Source of the DNA: Sinonovacula constricta
Taxonomy: Eukaryota > Mollusca > Bivalvia > Cardiida > Solecurtidae
Assembly (NCBI GenBank): GCA_007844125.1
Contig: CM017558.1
Coordinates: 29,195,264-29,259,263, forward strand
DNA: 64,000 nt
Direction of reading: 5' to 3'
Under the pieces are notes generated by a model, which saw only the letters and a program-made list of their open reading frames with translations, was not told the origin of the DNA and did no database searches. Positions 25,101 through 34,238 of this stretch are shown piece after piece (within the stretch, counting starts at the first letter, position 1; each line of letters begins with the position of its first letter). Both the position numbers and the translations under genes were made by a program.

Positions 25101-28100
25101 GGAGTTTTGACCCTTTATTTATTTTTCTTGTCCGAAGCATAACACCATTATTAAAGCTATCGACTTGAAACTTCCAAGGTGGATAGATCTCATTTAGAAG
25201 GAGTGCAGTGCACAAAAACCATCACTCTGCACTTCAGGATTTTGGAATTATTCTCCTTTGTTTAATTTTCTGTCCGGAGCATAACTCCAACACTATCAAA
25301 ATCTATCGACTTGAAACTTCAGAGGTGGATAGACCTCACTGAGACTGAGTAGAGAGCACTAAAACCATTACTCTGCACTTCATGATGTTGGAGTTATTTT
25401 CCTTTGTTTATTTTTTTTTGTCCAGAGCATAACTTCTATGTTATCAAAGCTATTGATTTGAAACTTTGCAGGTGGATAGATCTCATTTAGGTTGAGTATA
25501 GTGCACAAGAACCGTCACTGTACACCTCATGATTTTAAAGTTATTACTCTTTAATTTTCATACTTTATATGAGTCTGGACCAGACTCCTACATTATCAAA
25601 GCTATTGACTTGAAACTTCATAGATGTATAGATGAGATTGAAACAGTGCAGTGCACAAGTACAGTCTTCTACTTATTTATGAGTAATGCCCCTTTCTGCA
25701 CAAATGCACAAATGTCATTACTCTCATGTAAATGTTTGTATATTTGATGCTATTCCCCTTTGATTTTTTTTTTCAATTGCCCAGATAGTAGTCCACAATC
25801 ATGCCAGAATGCATTTCACAACACTTCACAGCAGTTTGGCAGATTGAAGGTTTTTTATGTTATTCTACTTTAATTTCAGTTTATCTTGGAAAAACTAAGA
25901 ATGTAGTCCAAAACTTTGCCGTACAGTTTGTTCCAAATTGCCCTATTTTGCACCGCCTTGTGGTGCTCTTGTTCAGTTTACACTACACATCTTGTTTGAT
26001 ATAGAATTGTCACAGCATGTTCAGTAGAAACAACAAAAAACATCTATGATTGTTGTTTTGATGACATCAAAGTCATCAACATGTATATTTTTTTTTTGGT
26101 TTTCCCATCACATATTATGAAATGATTTGTAGATTATCTGAGATGTTTTGAATGCATAATGTTTACTACACAAACATGTTCTTATACTTTTACCGATAGA
26201 TTGGATACATTTATGGTGTTTCCTGCAAAATTCTTATATTAATTTGTCAATTTATATGTTTAAGCATTGTTCTAATTTGTAAGTTGGCCTATATTTATCA
26301 TTAAAACAAAGACAACATATTATGAAGATTTTACTAGAACAGAAGATTTTGGTTGGTTACAGGCATTGACAAACATAATACCCAATGCCAAATGTGTTCA
26401 CAGATAAAATGTGTTTGCTCCATATCAGTTAATAGCATTCTGATGTTCATTTTCTTTTCAGACAAAGAAGTAGAGAAACGAATGCAAGCAGAAAAAGGTT
26501 GGTTTAATTTTATTCATCTTATATGCCAGGTTATACACATTGATGGCCCAATCTTCACCAAACTTGGCCAGAATGTTTGCCAGGATGAAATCTTGCTTAT
26601 CTTTTGAAGTGGGTCATGTGGTTTCAGTAGGTTAATTGGTAAAATTCTAGAAAATGTTAACCCAGTGGCCACACAAATGGTCCAAGCTTCACCAAAGATT
26701 TCTAAAATAAATAACTATTAATTACTTGATGCCAGATTTGAGCCTACTAAAAGTCTGTGTCATCAGGTGAGCGATTAAAGGCCATCATGGCCCTCTTGTT
26801 CTAAAAAGGCATATTTGTCCAAACATCACCTGCACAACTAGTTACAATTTCCTATGTGTAAAATGTTTGCTCAGGTGTGTTTTTATGAACTTGGTACTTT
26901 GTAGTATTGGCAATTTAACCTCAATTTACTAGAAATTTAAAAAGTTTAGATTTTAAGTGACTATATATATGTATATATAAGTGATATTATACATGAAAAT
27001 AAACAGAATTAGTGCCTTTCAGTGAAAGAATGTAATTGGGATTCAATACCTCAAACAAAGAATGGTGCTTTGAATGGTGACCATTCAATTTTGGACACAT
27101 ATCCACAAGGCTCAGTGATAAATTACACCTGTCATGATGGTTACTCCCCTATCGGACCAGCTGCAACATGTGGACCCTATGGACAGTGGTCTTCTCCACC
27201 CATCTGCCAAGGTAATATTCCAGCACAATAGTCATCACAAAACTTTTATGTCCTTTTCTCCGCCATGGGCTGAAAAAAATTTAATATAAACCTTTAGTTT
27301 AAGCCATCAAGGCTAATCATATCAGTTATATTATTTTAAAGTTTATAAATGATGAAGAAAAAATAATAATAAATATTATAATAATATAAATAATAAAAAA
27401 GAATAGGTGCCTTGTACTGGATTATATATTTTCTATTCACAGCGTTTGACAAGACCAACTCTTGTGTTACTGTTACATAATTTCTACATAGTTTTTTTGT
27501 TTGCAACAAGAGCTATCTTTAGTCGCTTGTGGCTTTCAAATTTTAAAATACATTGTGAAAATGTATTTTATGCCCCAAAGGGTGGCATTAAGCAGTCTCT
27601 CTCCCTTTATGCATCTCTGTATGGCAGTGCGTCTGTCTGTCTGCCAGCTCTCATTTTCATAATTCTGCCAAACTTCATATTGTTTACATTTCTTTAGTCA
27701 AACTACACAATTTTACAGGCAAACACTATATGTGTCACACATTACATTACAAGTGCAGTCCTTAAGGTCAATGTCATTTTAGAGGTCATATTTAAGGTCA
27801 TTTCTTACAGAAACGACCTGACCAATCCCTATATAAGACCAATTTACCGAAATGGTCATTTTATCGAAGTGACTGTAAACCTTCAAATATGGAAAAGTCA
27901 GCATTAAAGTCACATGGAAAAGGAGACAATCACAATAAAAATGTAAATAGTGATGTAAATCAGAATTCCCTGAAGATAACATCATTCATTCAAGCAATAA
28001 AGTGCTACTCTCACCAGTCAACAAACCCTCCACATCCGAAACAATGCAAGCATCAGTGTCATAGTTTCTGAGCAAGCAGATGTTCTGAAGGCTGGGTACT

Positions 28101-31100
28101 TCACACAATGACATGCCATCATTTATACTCATCAAATGAAAATGTTAAAATGTATCAATCCATGTTTTCAGACAGTCAAATCGCATCAATGTTCTCAAGT
28201 GGTTACAGTACAGAAAAACATGCTATCTCTGTGTATTTGGAATTGGTCAATATTTGAAAGAAACTTTAATTTTTTGTTTTACTGGACCTTTTTGTGTAAT
28301 GTTTAATGAGTCACTGAATAAGAATCTGCAACAACAAATTAAATGGAAATACATATGCATTATTGGCATGGGAATAAGGTTTTAAGGCGATAAGTGGGTT
28401 AAATATACTTTGAACAGCATGTTACATACAAGACCAGTATGGTTTCATGTATGTACCGACATGAAATTTGTCCTGGAAAAAATCTTTAGTCCTGGAAATG
28501 TCCGGGAAAAGTCCTGGAATTATGTGTTGGCAGATCTGTATGAACCCTGTCAAAACCTATTAACAAATTCATTAAAGCCATAATCGACATGAACATCATA
28601 ATATATAGATGAAATTGAATAAACATATATAATAATCAAGGGACTAGTCAATGAGAAATTGTACTTATATCTCACATTTTAATGGACATTCAATTAACCT
28701 AATATAATTTTATTGCTGTTGTTGCAGAACTTGACTTTATTTTTTTCAGCCAAGATTTGCACTCTGCCGAGGCTGAATGGCCTACGCATTGAACCTGTGG
28801 AAGATCACTATCCGGTATTATTGCGTGTCAGGGTAACATGCACTTCAGATGACACGATCACTGTTGAACTTCAGTGCACATCCAATGGCACGTGGGACCA
28901 GCCTGTACCCAACTGTCATATTGGTAGGACTATACCTATTTAGATGCTTCTTTGCTAATACATATACCTGGTAGGGGAAGGTATGTCCTGTGTCTGTCAA
29001 CAAAATATGACCAGGGGTGTGGCCAATTTTTTGTTAATGCTTATCATAGTCAGACTTCGAAAAGCTACAAAAGCTAGATCTTTGATGTTTAGTATAAATG
29101 TAACTTGCATGGCCCTGCATCAAGATTATTCGGAGCACCCATGGCTGAGCAGTTAGAGTCACTGACTTGAAACTCTTCAGCCCCTCACTGCTTAGGTTCG
29201 AGTCCTGATCTGGGCAAGAACTTGCACGTGGTCAGGTTTTCCAGCTAACTTACAGAGTGCTGATGGTTCTACCCAGACCTATGTCAGGGGCCTTCCTCAG
29301 CCAATAATAAGCTGGACGTCGCCAATATGACGATAATTGTGTCAGTGCGATGTAACAAAAGACATACAAATCAAGATTATTCAATAAATTGTGAACCATC
29401 AACTCCTTGGTCGCCAGGGGTGTGTTCATTGTCCATATAAATTGCCATATATTAAAACATAGACAATGTCCAGAAACTACACAGACTACAGCCTTCATAT
29501 AAGGTGTGCATTTTCCTTGGCTGGCCTTTAACAATACTGTTAGAAATATTTGATTGGTGAAAACATATGGCTGCCATTGACATGGCTTTAACCTGATGTG
29601 TTCAGGAGATATTCATATTCCTTATCAGTTGTTTGCAACAAGGAGATGATGTGTGGCATGAAGTGCCCTTAGGTCAAGGTTATCTCTAGAGGTCCTTGGA
29701 TAGAATTATTTTCTTTTAAGCTAATTCTAAATTTCTGGTTTTAAATGAAAATTGTTTAACAGGACTTTTTTCAATACATATTGTCATAATTTTTTAACTG
29801 TTTACAAGGGTCATTAAAGGTCGTATCCAGCAGTATCAAACATATAACAATATATTACCCATGTTCTGGGGAATTTGTGCAGAATTGCTGCATAAACTTG
29901 CGCTGTTATAACATTACACAAATTATCGGACAGTACAAATCGTGAAAAATTCGGCTCTAAATGTTCATTAGTTCTATAAATAAGCATGATGGAGATTTCA
30001 GCTAAAAATATACTGAAGGAAAAAAGTTTAGCAAGTTTATTATGACTTTGGTTTTCGTCTATAATTCAATCACTAAAACGTTTCCGTATGACCAATTTTG
30101 CCCATCCATTAACAACATGATTTCCCCCTTTTTTTTAAACTACACCATTATGTTGGCGTGAAACGTAACTTTCACGAAAATCCTGTGCAGTATGTGCGCA
30201 GCTAAACGAACGATCCTCCGCGGCGGGTCTTAACATTCCCTATGAGTCAATCCTCTCTGAACTTGCTAAACTTTTTTCCTTCAGTATAGATATTGATTTT
30301 AGAGCTGATAACCAGATGTTCATGTAACATAATGTCAAACGTTAGTGATCACATGGTTTTTTTAGTTTAAAAATAGCTAACTGTACAGCATTGTTTGGAT
30401 AGGCACTACCTCTTTGTAATGACAAGTGGGGTGTTATGCTTTACTTTTCATATGGGTTAAGGGCATCAATAAACAGCATTTTGAGAAAACTTTCTTGTAA
30501 AAATAATTTATTTGTTTGCATGAGAGAGAGAGAGAAAAGGGTCCAAGTTGTCCGTTACGAAGTTTAAACGTGTCATTTTTTTGTAACAGTGTTTAATTTT
30601 CCTTTGGGTGTAAGTCATGCCTAGGCCTTTTTTTCACTAATAATAATTGTATGTGGCCTTATTTTATATTTTTGCTTCTAATTTTTATTGTAGGGGACAC
30701 AAATGGAGATTTTTCATGGATTATTCTTGGCGTGGTTATCTTCATTGGGATTCTCGTTTCCTCTGTATCTGTATTCCGATTATACAAAATCAAACAAAGA
30801 CGTGATCGAAAGAAACATAATTCCTCACACCAAGATATTGAAAAAGGAAAAAGTTCTGAGGAACAAGAGCTATTAAAAACTAAAAAGAACTATGAGAAAG
30901 GCAATGGAAACCATAAATATGCAAAGTTAACACATCAAAATGAAGACATCAGGGAATTGCACTCCCCAGATACAAGAGATCAAATCCAGAAAGAAGAGAA
31001 GCAAAAGTTTTCAGCTGTTCCTCCAAGAGACTCTGATACTGCTGGAGACACAGACACAATGATTGTTGTGAACGGAGACAGCAGAACTTCTAGGAACAAA

Positions 31101-34036
31101 GAACAAGATGTTACTAAGGTGTATTATCCTCATTCTGCCACATTGAAGCAAGAACCGAATACAGAAACAACATCAGCATCTTCCATTGACCATCAGACAA
31201 GATCTGTTCCCAGAAACTTAAGTAATGACAGAGAAGACCAGAAGAAGACACCAGATATATGTTTTAGTGACAGTTCTGACCACAACGCCTCAGGAGACGA
31301 TGGCCATTCAAGTAACGGCAACATAATAAAACAATCAGTCACCAACAAATCAGGGAATAATGAAGCAACTGTTAATCGTGAGTAATACAGTCCTTTGTGT
31401 TGTTGTTTTTTTGTCAAATATCTATTTACAATGAAATTTTTCTAAGGACAGATCTAATTGTGTATATTAATTTATCTAATAATGTAAATGAATGAATCAA
31501 TTAAAAAGACCAGTCATGTTATAATTTGGAAAACAATCAGCTTAAAATGGTAAATTATAAATTCGCACATGAAAACAATCTGTAAAGCAGAAATTTAAAA
31601 TAGGAACTAAAGCTTGTTAAAAAAGGAAACAACCTCAGGCTGCAGTGGTCTCAGGGAAGGTATGGAGTCATAGGAATAAGATACTTCAGATAATCTCTGC
31701 TAACGTTATGTTATCAAGCACTTGAATAGATAGTTTTCGCATCAGTGAAAATCCCTTATCTTGGCAGCCATCTTTGATGGTAACTTCAAGGGATTTTCAT
31801 ATGAATTGTATTGAAGGGTAAATTTTATTTTCTTGTAATTTCTTCATTTGTGGTCCGAAAATTAAATGCTATACACCATTAGAAAGCTCTTGAAATTCAC
31901 ATTTTTAGATTACAATATTTTTTTTACAATTGATAAATGCACACAGAATTAATAAACAGAAATAACTAAAACTATTGGCTCATACTTACAACAAAATGAA
32001 CAGTGTATGATTTTTGGTTGTATTTCTTTAACCTTTTAAACTATCAAAATATAGTTTTGATATTTAAAATACTTTATAAAAGCTGTTAAATTTGATATAA
32101 AATTCAATAAAATAGACTGAAAAATAAAAACACAGTGGTGACTTTAATACAGCACATTTTTCCCAACTTTAGGCCTGCATTAGCTTCTGCCCACAAACAT
32201 GGCTGCCTTAAACTGTCTTATCAGTGACATCACATGGAAAATATCTATAGACAAAGTTTTGCATTTCGAAGAAAACAAAATTGGTAAAGGCATTTTTATT
32301 ATTGAATGCATGCCAAATAGCAATTAAAACACTATGTGTAATTTAAAGAAAATGAATAAGAATGCTTGATTTGACTGGAAAAATAGACAGACTTTGAAAT
32401 GGACATTGGTTGCTCATAACTCTTCAGACATTTTGTAGTTACAGTATGACATTTTAACAATGGCGGTTTAAGTAAGATTGACACTTTACAAGAAAAAAAG
32501 CTAGATTTGAAAGTTGTATATCTGATTTAAAAATGAAGAAGTATCCATTTATTATATAATTCTAAAAATAAAATTTTAAGCAAAAGTAAGGAGAACAATA
32601 TCTAATTCACCAAGATATTTGAAGCCCTGTATTGAATTTGGAAACAGATTTTGGGTTTCTGTGATCGAAGGCCCATTGTACTACGTGATCTAACGCTGAA
32701 TGTATTACGGTTTCTAGGCCTGAGTGATTAAATTTACACTTAAGAACGAGAAACTGATATATTGGGTGTTAGATCATGCAAACTTAAAAATCTATTTCCA
32801 TTCTAACACGTTCTACAAGAAATTTTGACTTAAAAGGCACACAAATGTGCTCTACAATTTACGCAATGGTGTTGGGTTGTTACGTTACATTATTAATAGT
32901 TTCATATATAATGAAACAATAAAACAGTTACTTTCCAATATGGGTGTATAGTTTTGGGTGAAGGTCACGTGAACGAAAGAACAATGTATCACAACATATC
33001 AACAAGGTCAACAATAATTGAGAAGGGAAAGTGAAAGGAACAGCTATTATATTTCAGTAAAATAATCCTGATTTATGCTGTGATATATCCTTTATTTTAT
33101 CATGGCAGAATGCTTTTTTGTTTATAGAGGTAAAATATTGAAAGTGTTAGAATAATTTATTATCCATGATTTTGCTAACCTTGTAAAGAAGTTCTGACAT
33201 TCTTTAAGATTTAAGACCACCTTTTTGTGCTGAAAGTAAGGATCTGAAATTGCTGGTTACAGTCTAGATAGGGTTTAACGGTGTACACAAAAAAAGTGTA
33301 ACCGTTTTTTGTTAAGAAATTGTTTTGATTTAATAATCTAAAGCTAAGCAGGCTTCAGTTTGACACTAACTTCATGTTTTGTTTTTCAGTTAACCTACAT
33401 ATCCATAACAGTAACAGTAACAGTTATCATCATACCATTAACCTGACTCAAGCTAGATGTAAAACAAGTGACACCCACAACACTACTGGAGCATCCCATC
33501 ATGCTGGAGATGAAACAAGTGACACCCACAACACTACTGGAGTACCCCATCATGCTGGAGATGAAACAAGTGACACCCACAACACTACTGGAGTACCCCA
33601 TCATGCTGGAGATGATACAAGTGACACCCACAACACTACTGGAGCACCCCATCATGCTGGAGATGATACAAGTGACACCCACAACACTACTGGAGCACCC
33701 CATCATGCTGGAGATGAAACAAGTGACACCCACAACACTACTGGAGTACCCCATCATGCTGGAGATGATACAAGTGACACCCACAACACTACTGGAGCAC
33801 CCCATCATGCTGGAGATGATACAAGTGACACCCACAACACTACTGGAGCACCCCATCATGCTGGAGATGATACAAGTCACACCAAAAACAGAACTGGAGA
33901 ATCCCATCTTCCAATGGAAGAAGGGAAACATCCAGTGCCAGAAACAGGCAATTATCCTACAGAAGAGAGTGAAAAAGTACTAAGCCCAAGGAATAAAATC
34001 TTACAACCAGCGTTAGAGAAAACACATTCCTCCTAG
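13011..34036 (+). CDS. Sushi (CCP) repeat transmembrane protein with repeat-bearing cytoplasmic tail, 13 coding exons
   Basis: Joining exons 13011-13117, 15839-15963, 17449-17484, 17998-18186, 19254-19427, 21945-21980, 22543-22731, 23799-23972, 26462-26497, 27023-27211, 28750-28923, 30694-31377 and 33390-34036 gives 2760 bases, 919 residues, with AG/GT at every junction and consistent phase (phase 1 from exon 2 onward). Layout: signal peptide 1-22 (MPYLMKVTLVVLFVSTLFV, PSA), eight-Cys region about 29-77, then three modules at 78-210, 211-343 and 344-476, each a charged linker plus two CCP domains with four Cys each and a Trp before the last. A transmembrane helix (about 485-504) is followed by the stop-transfer RLYKIKQRRDRKK. 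The tail is about 415 residues, with eight 17-residue repeats (730-865). The six CCP domains predict an extracellular binding or adhesion role at the cell surface. Ligand and function are unknown; I recognise no named orthologue. A TTTTAG acceptor at 13004 implies an upstream 5'UTR exon outside the CDS. Confidence 0.85.
13469..13785 (+). mobile_element. SINE family B, copy 1 (intron 1)
   Basis: tRNA-like head with A-box region GCAATCGGTAGAGCATCGGC and degenerate B box GGATTCAATCC. The shared body includes GGTAGTGGTATAGCTCCCTT and GTCAGGATAATGTGACTGG, and the 3' end reads CTGAAATACTG then ATAAACCCAATAA. Confidence 0.85.
14524..14839 (+). mobile_element. SINE family B, copy 2 (intron 1), best preserved
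   Basis: Head GGACCTGGTAGCGCAATCGG with TAGAGCGTCGGCT (A box) and GGGTTCGATCCCGGG (B box). Full body and tail GGGACGATAAACCCAATAAA with CAAACAAAC. This copy defines the family in the window. Confidence 0.9.
15037..15240 (+). mobile_element. SINE family A, copy in intron 1
   Basis: Body TCCAGCTGATTTGCAGTGCG, GGTTCTACCCAGACATGT-like segment and CTTCCTCCACCAGAAAGCTG, shared with copies at about 19635, 24180, 29137, 36610 and 48115 (minus). The tRNA-like head is weak here. Confidence 0.7.
15395..15715 (+). repeat. AGCTCACCTG dispersed repeat, 5' part (intron 1)
   Basis: It starts AGCTCACCTGAACACAACAT followed by GCTCAAGATGAGCTTTT, then repeated modules containing CCAATCTTCATCAAACTTGG and AGTAGGTCACTTGGTCA. 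This is a dispersed repeat of a type I associate with bivalves. The last 55 bases resemble the SINE A body. Confidence 0.75.
15839..15963 (+). CDS. Sushi gene exon 2: Cys-rich N-terminal region
   Basis: Encodes DPTNPQYCNTKEEQKRCQYC, then GDVASSCGGPKMPYNCSNFCI. With exon 1 this gives eight Cys in about 50 residues, not a CCP pattern. I cannot name the fold. Acceptor GTACAG (15833-15838), donor GTAAGT at 15964. Confidence 0.8.
16240..16850 (+). repeat. Tandem modules of the AGCTCACCTG-family repeat (intron 2)
   Basis: Four or more degenerate modules of about 140 bases, each with CCAATCTTCACCAAACTTGG, then TCAGAATGTTTGTCTGCATG, then GTAGGTCACTAGGTCAAAT and TTGTGAACACACTAGAGGCC. Confidence 0.75.
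17449..17484 (+). CDS. Sushi gene exon 3: linker, module 1
   Basis: A 36-base exon encoding (N)REVEKRMQAEK. It is highly charged and probably a short helix or stalk. Same-length copies occur at 21945 and 26462 (there DKEVEKRMQAEK). Phase 1 on both sides. Confidence 0.8.
17530..17790 (+). repeat. 3' end of the AGCTCACCTG-family repeat, module 1 intron
   Basis: It ends CAGGTGAGCGATTAAGGGCC then ATGATGACCCTCTTGTT. The same segment recurs in the later modules at about 22035-22320 and 26535-26800. An ORF that reads from exon 3 into this repeat is an artefact. Confidence 0.75.
17998..18186 (+). CDS. Sushi gene exon 4: CCP domain A, module 1
   Basis: Encodes a complete CCP: Cys in KACNGDS, INYTCHDGYSPIG, AATCGPYGQW and PPIC, with the Trp at the expected place before Cys4. 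189 bases, phase 1-1, so the exon can be duplicated without a frame shift. It differs from module 2 at 7 bases, 6 of them non-synonymous. Confidence 0.9.
19254..19427 (+). CDS. Sushi gene exon 5: CCP domain B, module 1
   Basis: Encodes AKFCTLPELKGLRIEPVEDH ... VRVTCTSDDT ... LQCTSSGMWDQAVPNCHT, a four-Cys CCP with Trp before Cys4. 174 bases, phase 1-1. Nucleotide-identical to module 2 exon 8. The apparent upstream ATG (19205) lies in the intron before the TTTTTTCAG acceptor. Confidence 0.9.
19635..19880 (+). mobile_element. SINE family A, module 1 intron
   Basis: B-box-like GGGTTTGAGTCCCGC, then TTTTCCAGCTAACTTGCTGT, GGTTCTGTCCAGGCATC and CTTCCTCTGCCAATAATATG. Duplicated with the module at 24180-24425. 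Confidence 0.75.
20180..21140 (+). repeat. Degenerate tandem repeat, about 140-bp unit, module 1 intron
   Basis: Seven units marked by TATTGACTTGAAACTTCATA or close variants at about 20196, 20335, 20476, 20620, 20763, 20909 and 21063. Each continues GGTAGATAGATCTCATTGAG, then GTGCAGTGCACAAGAACCAT and CACTCTGCACTTCATGATTT. Confidence 0.85.
21557..21580 (+). repeat. Poly(G) run
   Basis: T8 followed by about 22 G. Modules 1 and 3 have only short T/G runs at the corresponding place, so this is a recent expansion or a sequencing-length uncertainty. Confidence 0.85.
21945..21980 (+). CDS. Sushi gene exon 6: linker, module 2
   Basis: 36 bases encoding (D)KEVEKRMQAEK between TTTTCAG and GTTGGT. Phase 1-1. 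Confidence 0.8.
22035..22320 (+). repeat. 3' end of the AGCTCACCTG-family repeat, module 2 intron
   Basis: Same segment as at 17530-17790, ending AGGTGAGCTATTAAGGGCCA and TGATGGCCCTTTTGTT. Confidence 0.7.
22543..22731 (+). CDS. Sushi gene exon 7: CCP domain A, module 2
   Basis: As exon 4, with V, D, D, E and M replacing E, T, N, D and V. All four Cys and the Trp are kept. The divergence from exon 4 stops after about 22700, beyond which exon and intron are almost identical to module 1. Confidence 0.9.
23799..23972 (+). CDS. Sushi gene exon 8: CCP domain B, module 2
   Basis: Identical in sequence to exon 5 over all 174 bases. Same acceptor and donor. Confidence 0.9.
24180..24425 (+). mobile_element. 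SINE family A, module 2 intron
   Basis: Duplicated copy of the element at 19635-19880, essentially identical. Confidence 0.75.
24720..25685 (+). repeat. Degenerate tandem repeat, about 140-bp unit, module 2 intron
   Basis: Duplicated copy of the array at 20180-21140, with only scattered differences (for example four bases missing just upstream near 24660). Confidence 0.85.
26462..26497 (+). CDS. Sushi gene exon 9: linker, module 3
   Basis: 36 bases, same peptide as module 2, (D)KEVEKRMQAEK. Confidence 0.8.
26535..26800 (+). repeat. 3' end of the AGCTCACCTG-family repeat, module 3 intron
   Basis: Third copy of the segment seen at 17530 and 22035, ending CATCAGGTGAGCGATTAAAG then GCCATCATGGCCCTCTTGTT. 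Confidence 0.7.
27023..27211 (+). CDS. Sushi gene exon 10: CCP domain A, module 3
   Basis: VKECNWDSIPQTKNGALNGD ... PPICQ; four Cys and Trp kept. Compared with exon 4 the changes are E to V, A to E, G to W, T to A, N to D, plus one silent change. Confidence 0.9.
27806..27870 (-). mobile_element. Arm fragment of the 595-bp foldback family (module 3 intron)
   Basis: GAAACGACCTGACCAATCCC then TATATAAGACCAATTTACCG and ATTTTATCGAAGTGAC align with the right arm of the element at 12400-12470. It occurs only in module 3, so it is absent from the ancestor of modules 1 and 2 or was lost there. Confidence 0.7.
28750..28923 (+). CDS. Sushi gene exon 11: CCP domain B, module 3
   Basis: AKICTLPRLNGLRIEPVEDH ... 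VTCTSDDTITVELQC ... GTWDQPVPNCHI. Nine residues differ from exons 5 and 8; all four Cys and the Trp are kept. Confidence 0.9.
29137..29375 (+). mobile_element. SINE family A, module 3 intron, with tRNA-like head
   Basis: Head GGAGCACCCATGGCTGAGCA and GTTAGAGTCACTGACTTG (A-box region), B box GGTTCGAGTCC, then the family body (TTTTCCAGCTAACTTACAGA, GGTTCTACCCAGACC, CTTCCTCAGCCAATAATAAG). Confidence 0.8.
29890..30480 (+). repeat. Dispersed repeat split by a MITE
   Basis: GCATAAACTTGCGCTGTTAT, AACATTA, GTTCATGTAAC and TTTAGTTTAAAAATAGCTA are shared in order with 45285-45640, where no internal MITE is present. Confidence 0.65.
30013..30284. mobile_element. 272-bp MITE with 25-bp inverted ends
   Basis: It begins CTGAAGGAAAAAAGTTTAGC and AAGTT and ends with the complement (AACTTGCTAAACTTTTTTCC and TTCAG). 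TATA stands on both sides (TA or TATA duplication). The related repeat near 45412 reads straight through the site. Non-coding. Confidence 0.88.
30694..31377 (+). CDS. Sushi gene exon 12: transmembrane helix and first part of the tail
   Basis: Encodes GDTNGDFSW, the helix IILGVVIFIGILVSSVSVF, then the basic stop-transfer RLYKIKQRRDRKK and about 190 polar residues rich in Ser, Asp, Glu, Lys and Asn, without Cys-rich or kinase-like motifs. Donor GTGAGT at 31378. Acceptor TTTTATTGTAG ends at 30693; an ATG at 30651 lies in the intron and is not the start. Confidence 0.85.
31727..32247 (-). mobile_element. TA-type MITE, copy 2 (reverse orientation, last intron)
   Basis: Reverse complement of the element at 4509-5034 over its whole length, ends TAGATAGTTTTC and GGAAAATATCTA. 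Shared inner segments include ATGGCTGCCTTAAACTGTCT and AACTTCAAGGGATTTTCATA. Confidence 0.85.
33390..34036 (+). CDS. Sushi gene exon 13: cytoplasmic 17-residue repeats and C-terminus
   Basis: After LNLHIHNSNSNSYHHTINL the exon encodes eight copies of TSDTHNTTG(A/V)(P/S)HHAGD(E/D), then one degenerate copy and a 54-residue end (finishing LEKTHSS, stop TAG). Being cytoplasmic, the NTT sequons would not be glycosylated. The repeats are rich in His, Asp and Thr; metal binding or phosphorylation are possibilities only. Acceptor TTTTTCAG ends at 33389. Long ORFs in other frames here are repeat shadows. Confidence 0.85.
33464..33922 (+). repeat. Coding minisatellite, 51-bp unit
   Basis: Eight units of ACAAGTGACACCCACAACAC then TACTGGAGTACCCCATCATG and CTGGAGATGA plus a degenerate ninth. 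Unit differences are few and confined mainly to the A/V, P/S and E/D positions. Copy number is likely polymorphic; the period is a multiple of three, so length changes keep the frame. Confidence 0.95.
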
Positions 34037-34238
34037 GGTAACATTAAAAGAACTTTAAAACTAATGTTGTACAACACAATGTCTCTCTTATGATGTCTCC
34101 ATAACAAACGTTCACTTGCAATTGTTACATTGCAATTCACTTTGCAGTTGTTTAGAAAGACAATAATCATCCAAAGTTGTAAACAGCTTCTTACATGATC
34201 AGGATGTGTAATGGAGGAATTAAAAAACAACAACATCA

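Noticed and set aside
19205..28943. ORFs starting MLLLQNL upstream of each CCP-B exon, as if separate secreted proteins
   Set aside because: The ATG and leader-like residues lie in the intron before a TTTTTTCAG acceptor; splicing in phase joins the exon to CCP-A.
33395..33983. ORFs of 171-178 codons in other frames of the 51-bp repeat
   Set aside because: Shadows of the coding repeat. Only the frame that splices from exon 12 (phase 1) is consistent with the gene.
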